From: Candidatus Tanganyikabacteria bacterium | GTDB taxonomy: Bacteria; Cyanobacteriota; Sericytochromatia; S15B-MN24; VGJW01 | Direction of reading: 5' to 3' | Length of the DNA: 34,474 nt | Assembly (NCBI GenBank): GCA_016867235.1 | Contig: VGJY01000025.1 | Coordinates: forward strand, 1 to 34,474 | Shown: piece after piece, positions 30,499 through 34,474 of the stretch | How the letters are laid out: each line of letters begins with the position of its first letter | Numbering within the stretch: position 1 is the first letter of the stretch | Made by a program: the position numbers and the translations under genes | Notes under the pieces: generated by a model | What the model saw: the letters and a program-made list of their open reading frames with translations, nothing else | Database searches by the model: none | Told to the model about the DNA's origin: nothing

Positions 30499-31077
30499 AT
30501 GGCGGAACTGGCGATCATCTTCGTCTCGGCGCTGCTCATCAGCAACTTCACGCTGGCGATGTTCCTCGGACTGTGTCCGTTCCTGGGCGTCTCCAAGCAG
30601 ATCCCCACGGCGCTCCGGATGGGCGCGGCCGACATCTTCGTGCTGACCCTGACGTCGGTTTGCGCCTGGGCGCTCAACACCTACGTCCTGCCCCACGCGC
30701 CCTACTTGCGGCTCATCACCTTCATCATCGTCATCGCCTCGCTCGTGCAGATCGTCGAGATGGTGATCAAGAAGCTCAGCCCCACGCTGTTTCGCGAGCT
30801 AGGCATCTACCTGCCGCTCATCACCACCAACTGCGCGGTGCTGGGGCTCGCGATGTTCCAGACCAATCGCGGCTACGGCCTGATCGAGGGCCTGGTGTTC
30901 GCCGTAGGGGCGGGTCTCGGGCTCACGCTGGCCCTGGTGATGATGGCGTCGCTGCGTGAGACCCTCGACCTGGCCGACGTTCCGAAGGTGGCACAGGGCA
31001 CGGCCCTGGTCTTCCTGGTCGCGGGCTGCCTGTCGCTGGCGTTCATGGGCTTCGCCGGCCTGCTGAGTGCGGGGTAG
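30499..31077 (+). CDS. rnfA: Rnf complex subunit A (membrane)
   Basis: 192 aa; the ATG directly follows the rnfE stop. It is an RnfA/NqrE family six-helix membrane protein: ALLISNFTLAMFLGLCPFLGVSK (Cys26), LITTNCAVLGLAMF (Cys112) and ASLRETLDLADVPK. The two Cys match those of RnfE; together they ligate the intramembrane [2Fe-2S] centre known from NqrD/NqrE and Rnf structures. It shares the inverted-topology pseudo-symmetry with RnfE. It completes a B-(PFOR)-C-D-G-E-A gene order. Confidence 0.96.
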   Translation: MAELAIIFVSALLISNFTLAMFLGLCPFLGVSKQIPTALRMGAADIFVLTLTSVCAWALNTYVLPHAPYLRLITFIIVIASLVQIVEMVIKKLSPTLFRELGIYLPLITTNCAVLGLAMFQTNRGYGLIEGLVFAVGAGLGLTLALVMMASLRETLDLADVPKVAQGTALVFLVAGCLSLAFMGFAGLLSAG

Positions 31078-31084
31078 GCGCGAG

Positions 31085-31246
31085 ATGGGAACGGGCGATC
31101 TAATCGGAATCGTGGCCTGCGCCGCGCTGTTCGTGGCGTTCGGCCTGCTGTATCGGGGCCGCGGCGGAGGAGCTTGCGGCGGCAGTTGCGGCGCGTGCGG
31201 GGACAAGCCCCCGGAGCGGTGCCGCTCGGAGGTCGATCATGCGTGA
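31085..31246 (+). CDS. Small Cys-rich membrane protein, NqrM-like
   Basis: 53 aa, seven bases after the rnfA stop, with GCGAG before the ATG. The layout is one N-terminal membrane helix (LIGIVACAALFVAFGLLY), a short basic stretch (RGRGG), then a Cys motif ACGGSCGACGDKPPERC with Cys31, 35, 38 and 46. Size, topology and Cys tail resemble NqrM (DUF539), the factor needed to mature the iron site of Na+-NQR, whose gene often lies beside apbE. Here it lies between rnfA and apbE, overlapping apbE by eight bases. FeoB-associated Cys-rich proteins are an alternative. A role in building the RnfA/RnfE iron centre is inferred. Confidence 0.75.
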   Translation: MGTGDLIGIVACAALFVAFGLLYRGRGGGACGGSCGACGDKPPERCRSEVDHA

Positions 31247-32234
31247 ACGCAACCCCGTGCTGGGCCGGCGGGACTTCGTCGTCCTGGGCGTCGGCGCCTT
31301 CGTGGCGCTGGCGTTGCCCTTTGCCTGGGCGCGGCCTGGGTTGTTGCGACGGCAGGTCCCGGTGATGGGCACCATCGCGGAGTTCGCCGTGGCGGCCGGC
31401 GGGCTGCCGGGCGAGCGCGAACGGGCGCAGCGCGCCATCGACGCGGCCATCGCCGAGTTGCTGGACGTCGAGCGACGCATGACGCGCTTCGAGGCCGGCT
31501 CGGACGTCTCGCGGGCCAACGAGGGAGCGGCGCGGGCGCCCGTAGAGATCGGCCGGGATACCGGCCTCGTGCTGCGCGAAGCCCTGCGCTGGGCGCGCGC
31601 CACGGACGGCCGGTTCGATCCGGCGCTCGGCCGAGCCACGGCGCTCTGGGATGTCGCGCGGCGCAAGTCGCCGCCGCCCGCCGCGCTGTTCACGCGGCTC
31701 GCCGGCCGCGACCTGTATCGCGCGGTCAGCCTGGCCGGCGATCTCGACCGGCCGGCGGTGCGGTTCGAGGATGCCGACGTGGCGCTGGATCTGGGCGGCA
31801 TCGCAAAGGGCTACGGCGTGGATCGGGCGGCCGCGGCGTTGCGGTCGCATGGCGTCGAGAACGCGCTGATCAACGTGGGCGGCGATCTGGTGGCCCTGGG
31901 TGCCGCACCGGGCGAGGATCACTGGCGGGTCGGCGTCCGGTCGCCGCAGGCCCCCGGCGCGCTGGCGGGCGAACTGGCCGTCCGCGACATCGCGGTGGCC
32001 ACCTCGGGAGACTACGAGCAGTTCTTCGCGTACGGCGGCAGGCGGTACCACCACCTGCTGGATCCCGAGACCGGCGCGCCGCGCCTCGCTTCCTTCCACA
32101 GCGTGACCGTCGAGGCCCCCACGTGCATGGCCGCCGACGCGGGCGCCACGGCCGTCTTCGGCCTCCCGCCGGCCGCGGCCGGCCGCCTCCTGGCCCTCGC
32201 CGCGCCGGGGGCGCGGGTGGCGAGCGTGGTGTAG
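31239..32234 (+). CDS. apbE: FAD:protein FMN transferase ApbE
   Basis: 331 aa from the ATG at 31239, seven bases after GGAGG and overlapping the preceding small gene. The N-terminus (GRRDFVVLGVGAFVALALPFAWA) looks like a Tat signal, so the enzyme acts outside the cytoplasm, where RnfG and RnfD present their acceptor Thr. Motifs are VMGTIAEF, ERRMTRFEAGSDVSRAN, ALDLGGIAKGYGVD, NVGGD, ATSGDYEQFF and HHLLDPETG; the last two are typical of the FAD/Mg2+ site. It transfers FMN from FAD onto Thr residues of Rnf flavoproteins. It ends the collinear run that begins at korA. Confidence 0.95.
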   Translation: MRERNPVLGRRDFVVLGVGAFVALALPFAWARPGLLRRQVPVMGTIAEFAVAAGGLPGERERAQRAIDAAIAELLDVERRMTRFEAGSDVSRANEGAARAPVEIGRDTGLVLREALRWARATDGRFDPALGRATALWDVARRKSPPPAALFTRLAGRDLYRAVSLAGDLDRPAVRFEDADVALDLGGIAKGYGVDRAAAALRSHGVENALINVGGDLVALGAAPGEDHWRVGVRSPQAPGALAGELAVRDIAVATSGDYEQFFAYGGRRYHHLLDPETGAPRLASFHSVTVEAPTCMAADAGATAVFGLPPAAAGRLLALAAPGARVASVV

Positions 32235-32292
32235 CGCGAGGCGCCGCTTGGCGTTGCCAGCCGGGATGGCCTGCTGGTAAGCTCCTGCAGCC

Positions 32293-32832
32293 ATGACGCC
32301 CGAGCAGACCATGCGGCCGCCCGAGACCCTGTCCCCCGGCTTCACCGTGCGGGAGGCCGCGGCCGCCGACGGGCAGGCCATTCGAGACCTGGTTTACGGT
32401 GTCCTGGCCGAGTATGGCCTGGAGCCCGATCCCGCGGCCACCGACGCGGATATCCAGGACGTCGCGGCATCCTACGGAGCGCGCGGCGGCGTCTTCGAGG
32501 TGGTCGAAGACGCGGGGGGGCGGTGCGTCGGCACGGTCGGCCTGTACCCCCTGGATGACGGGGTCTGCGAACTGCGCAAGATGTACCTGGCCAGGGACGC
32601 CCGGGGGCACGGCCTGGGCAAGCGCTTGCTCGCGCGCACGGTGGACCGGGCCCGGGCTCTCGGGTTCCGGCGGGTCGAACTGGAGACCGCCAGCGCGCTC
32701 GTGGAGGCGATCGGCCTCTACCGGCGCTTCGGGTTCCAGGCCAAGGCCAGCGGACACATGTCGCCGCGCTGCGACCAGGCGTTCTACCTGGATCTGGACA
32801 CGACCGGGCGGCCCAGCAGCACCGACCGGTAG
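32293..32832 (+). CDS. GNAT-family N-acetyltransferase
   Basis: 179 aa. It is a single GNAT domain: the start FTVREAAAADGQAIRDLVYGVLAEYGL, the beta4 strand CVGTVGLYPLDDGVCELRKMYL, the acetyl-CoA P-loop ARGHGLGKRLLARTV, and RVELETASALVEAIGLYRRFGFQ at the end of the fold. Similarity to ArsN2/MarR-fused type GNATs is likely but the substrate is unknown. No Shine-Dalgarno sequence precedes the ATG at 32293; an in-frame ATG at 32311 is an alternative. Its last 49 bases overlap the end of the convergent GNAT gene. Confidence 0.88.
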   Translation: MTPEQTMRPPETLSPGFTVREAAAADGQAIRDLVYGVLAEYGLEPDPAATDADIQDVAASYGARGGVFEVVEDAGGRCVGTVGLYPLDDGVCELRKMYLARDARGHGLGKRLLARTVDRARALGFRRVELETASALVEAIGLYRRFGFQAKASGHMSPRCDQAFYLDLDTTGRPSSTDR

Positions 32833-33323
32833 GTCTTGCCCAGCCACTGGATGTGGCCGATGCGGCGGTAGCCCATCTTCTCGTAGTAACCGGGCAACCA
32901 CGGATGGTTCTCCGGCGTGTCCAGGACCATGCGCCGGCCGCCGGCTTGCCGCGCGGCGGCCTCGACGTGGCGGACGAGCGCCCGGCCCAGGCCCGCCCCC
33001 CCGGCGCTCCCCGCGACGGCCAGGTTGTGCAGCGCCCAGTCGCCGGGATCGGGCTCGGGCGGATCGCGGTGCACGATGTGCGGATCCTGGCCGGGCAAAT
33101 CGGGCTCGATCGAGACCGTGCCGACGATCCGGCCGTCGATTTCCGCCACGAAGTAGGTCGCCGTCGCGAAGCGATCCAGGAGGTCGGCCGGCGTCACCGT
33201 GGCCGCCGTGAAATTGAAGCCGTGGGCCAGGTTCCAGGCGTGGGCCTCGTGCATGATCGCGCAGGCGGCCGGGGCGTCGGCGGCCTGCGCGGGGCGGATC
33301 TTCCACTCCGGCACGACCGTCAT
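32784..33323 (-). CDS. GNAT-family N-acetyltransferase, convergent with its neighbour
   Basis: 179 aa from the ATG at 33323; the frame stays open further upstream but that part is antisense to the next gene. GNAT features are KIRPAQAADAPAACAIMHEAH, YFVAEIDGRIVGTVSIEPD, HNLAVAGSAGGAGLGRALVRHVE (acetyl-CoA loop) and LPGYYEKMGYRRIG. The substrate is unknown. It is not close in sequence to the GNAT on the opposite strand, so a recent local duplication is unlikely. The last ~16 codons are antisense to the neighbour's final codons. Confidence 0.87.
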   Translation of the reverse strand: MTVVPEWKIRPAQAADAPAACAIMHEAHAWNLAHGFNFTAATVTPADLLDRFATATYFVAEIDGRIVGTVSIEPDLPGQDPHIVHRDPPEPDPGDWALHNLAVAGSAGGAGLGRALVRHVEAAARQAGGRRMVLDTPENHPWLPGYYEKMGYRRIGHIQWLGKTYRSVLLGRPVVSRSR

Positions 33324-33419
33324 GGTAGCTCGCCGGGTGTTCACCCATCCTTGAGCTCCGAGGCGGAAGTCGTGGGCAGAGCTTTGCGATGTAAGTCGGT
33401 GGAGAGAGGAGTGCGCGTC

Positions 33420-34088
33420 ATGAACTGGGGAGCGATTTCGCACCTGGCAAAGGGCCAGGTCGCCGGGGCCCGCAAGGGCTTCGACCAGGCGTCGGCCGGG
33501 TTCGCCCACAAGCTCTGGGGCGTTGCCGACGTCGTGGGCAAGGATTTCGACAAGGCCATCAGCTTGCGCAACGCGACGCGCAGCAAGGTCCGCCGCGAGG
33601 TCTACGACAATGCGGCCTCCTCCCTGCTGTGGCTGTCGGGCTGGCTGCGGTCCAACACCCTCAACGCCACGACTCCCGAGGGCCGCGCGGCGGTCGTCAA
33701 GCAGCTGAAGGTCGTGATGCGGTCGCGGGATGTCGTGGCGGCCCGCGCGCTGGTGCGGCACCCCAAGAGCTCCCTGCGATTCGAGGCGGCGCACAAGGCG
33801 CTGGCGCATTCCCACGTCAAGCGCGAGTCGGTCGCGAAGCTTCCAGCATACCGGGAGGTCAAGAAGGCCTTCGACCGGATCTCCGAGGCCCTCGGCCGGC
33901 CGGCCGGCAAGCGCGTGAAGGACGAGGGCATCCTGGAAATCGCCTACCAGGACCTCGACGCCGTACGCTACTTCATCCCGAACAACAAGGGCGCGCGGAC
34001 GCGCGAGGGCCAGACGGCCTTCCGCGAAGGCTTCAAGGCCCTCCGCGACAATCCGCTGCTGGCGGGTCTGCGGAAGTTCTTCGGCTAG
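33420..34088 (+). CDS. Hypothetical helical basic protein
   Basis: 222 aa; GAGGAG lies about nine bases before the ATG at 33420. I do not recognise the family. It appears all-helical, with many Lys/Arg/Ala (KGQVAGARKGFDQASAGFAHK, RNATRSKVRREVYDNAASSLLWLSGWL), a middle segment LVRHPKSSLRFEAAHKALAHSHVKRES, and an ordered end YQDLDAVRYFIPNNKGARTREG. There are no Cys, no signal peptide and only one weakly hydrophobic stretch (SSLLWLSGWL). A cytoplasmic nucleic-acid- or membrane-associated protein is possible, but nothing in the neighbourhood supports a function. Confidence 0.7.
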   Translation: MNWGAISHLAKGQVAGARKGFDQASAGFAHKLWGVADVVGKDFDKAISLRNATRSKVRREVYDNAASSLLWLSGWLRSNTLNATTPEGRAAVVKQLKVVMRSRDVVAARALVRHPKSSLRFEAAHKALAHSHVKRESVAKLPAYREVKKAFDRISEALGRPAGKRVKDEGILEIAYQDLDAVRYFIPNNKGARTREGQTAFREGFKALRDNPLLAGLRKFFG

Positions 34089-34098
34089 CCGTCCGCCA

Positions 34099-34474
34099 TC
34101 AGGCCCGGTTGCGGGCCGCCCACTCCTTGCGGAAACGGTCGCCGTGGCGGCTGTCCACCTCGACCAGGGCGTAGTCGCCGACGATACGGATGTTGCCGAA
34201 GGCCGAAGGCGGCAGGCCAGTCTGGCTCGCCAGCCACCCGGGCAGCGCGGACGCGCTCGCGTGGCGCACGTTGCGCAGGGAGAAGCGGAAGCGCCTCACG
34301 CTGCGCGGGGCCGCCGCCTCGCGGTCGGGCCGAGATTCCAGGGTCCGAGATTCGCGGTCGGCCGGTTCCGGCTTGCGACGCCGCGGCGGCGCGGGCATTT
34401 GGTCTCCAGGAGAAGGCGGCGGCGCGGGCTTGCGGCCTCCAGGAGGAGGCGGCGGCGCGGGCTTGCGGCCTCCA
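34099..34474 (-). CDS. C-terminal part of a DEAD-box-type RNA helicase (DbpA-like RNA-binding domain), partial
   Basis: An ATG at 34398 would give a 99-aa protein, but the frame continues open to the window edge and encodes GGRKPAPPPPP repeated twice before it, so this is probably the end of a longer protein. The last ~75 residues fit the DbpA-type RNA-binding domain at the C-terminus of some DEAD-box helicases: RFRFSLRNVRHASA, LPGWLASQTGLPPSAFGNIRIVGDYALVEVDSRHGDRFRKEW. A Pro/Arg linker between helicase core and RNA-binding domain is common. The helicase core itself is outside the window, so the full identity is inferred. Confidence 0.7.
   Translation of the reverse strand, partial: GGRKPAPPPPPGGRKPAPPPSPGDQMPAPPRRRKPEPADRESRTLESRPDREAAAPRSVRRFRFSLRNVRHASASALPGWLASQTGLPPSAFGNIRIVGDYALVEVDSRHGDRFRKEWAARNRA
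34405..34474 (-). repeat. 33-bp coding repeat in the Pro-rich linker
   Basis: Two 33-bp copies with the shared core GGCGGCGGCGCGGGCTTGCG (plus-strand reading) run to the window edge; a degenerate third follows at 34375-34398. Each encodes GGRKPAPPPPP or a close variant on the minus strand. More copies may lie beyond the window. Confidence 0.75.

Noticed and set aside
32853-33419. N-terminal extension of the helical protein at 33420
   Set aside because: It is antisense to the minus-strand GNAT; a good GAGGAG site supports the ATG at 33420.

Overview
The window is a very GC-rich, gene-dense bacterial chromosome segment with short intergenic gaps, ATG/GTG/TTG starts and clear AGGAGG-type ribosome binding sites. 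Lipoprotein signals, a Rnf complex and a possible outer-membrane barrel point to a diderm bacterium with an anaerobic or facultative, ferredoxin-based metabolism. The sequence alone does not fix the lineage. No rRNA, tRNA or CRISPR array was seen.

Layout. 1-2.1 kb (minus): a type III-like DNA methyltransferase behind a hemolysin III/PAQR membrane protein; the methyltransferase stop codon is the terminal TAG of a foldback (MITE-like) element cut by the window edge. 2.2-5.1 kb: infA with a terminator, two small unknown proteins, a 21-bp minisatellite, arfB, and a lipoprotein with a repeat-expanded linker. 5.1-6.2 kb: a gene-free array of alternating ~40-bp half-units (about 79 bp per pair), interrupted by a second, complete copy of the MITE. 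6.2-12.7 kb: a RecB-like nuclease/RNase H-like/SF1 helicase fusion, a large coiled-coil protein with a barrel-like C-terminus, and an SDR lacking the catalytic Tyr/Lys. 12.8-15.4 kb: two divergent citrate synthase paralogues, one with an N-terminal MerR-like HTH, sharing a 75-bp promoter region with a strong palindrome; each carries a different in-frame minisatellite. 15.5-16.5 kb: a glycerophosphodiester phosphodiesterase lipoprotein.

16.8-32.2 kb is the centrepiece, a collinear run of tightly packed plus-strand genes: korA (gamma-alpha fusion), korB, an unknown Cys-free protein, rnfB, a giant pyruvate:ferredoxin oxidoreductase with its own C-terminal ferredoxin domain, rnfC, rnfD, rnfG, rnfE, rnfA, a 53-aa Cys-rich membrane protein resembling NqrM, and apbE. 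Together they form a plausible module: 2-oxoglutarate and pyruvate oxidation reduce ferredoxin, Rnf couples ferredoxin oxidation to NAD+ reduction and ion pumping, ApbE flavinylates RnfD/RnfG, and the NqrM-like protein may help build the RnfA/RnfE iron centre. The PFOR gene lies between rnfB and rnfC and overlaps rnfB by ATGA.

32.3-34.5 kb: two tail-to-tail overlapping GNAT acetyltransferases, an unknown helical protein, and the C-terminal end of a protein (probably a DEAD-box RNA helicase) with a DbpA-like RNA-binding domain that runs off the window.

A recurring theme is tandem repetition: at least six separate minisatellites (18, 21, 24, 33, 36 and ~79 bp), and the coding ones all have units divisible by three.
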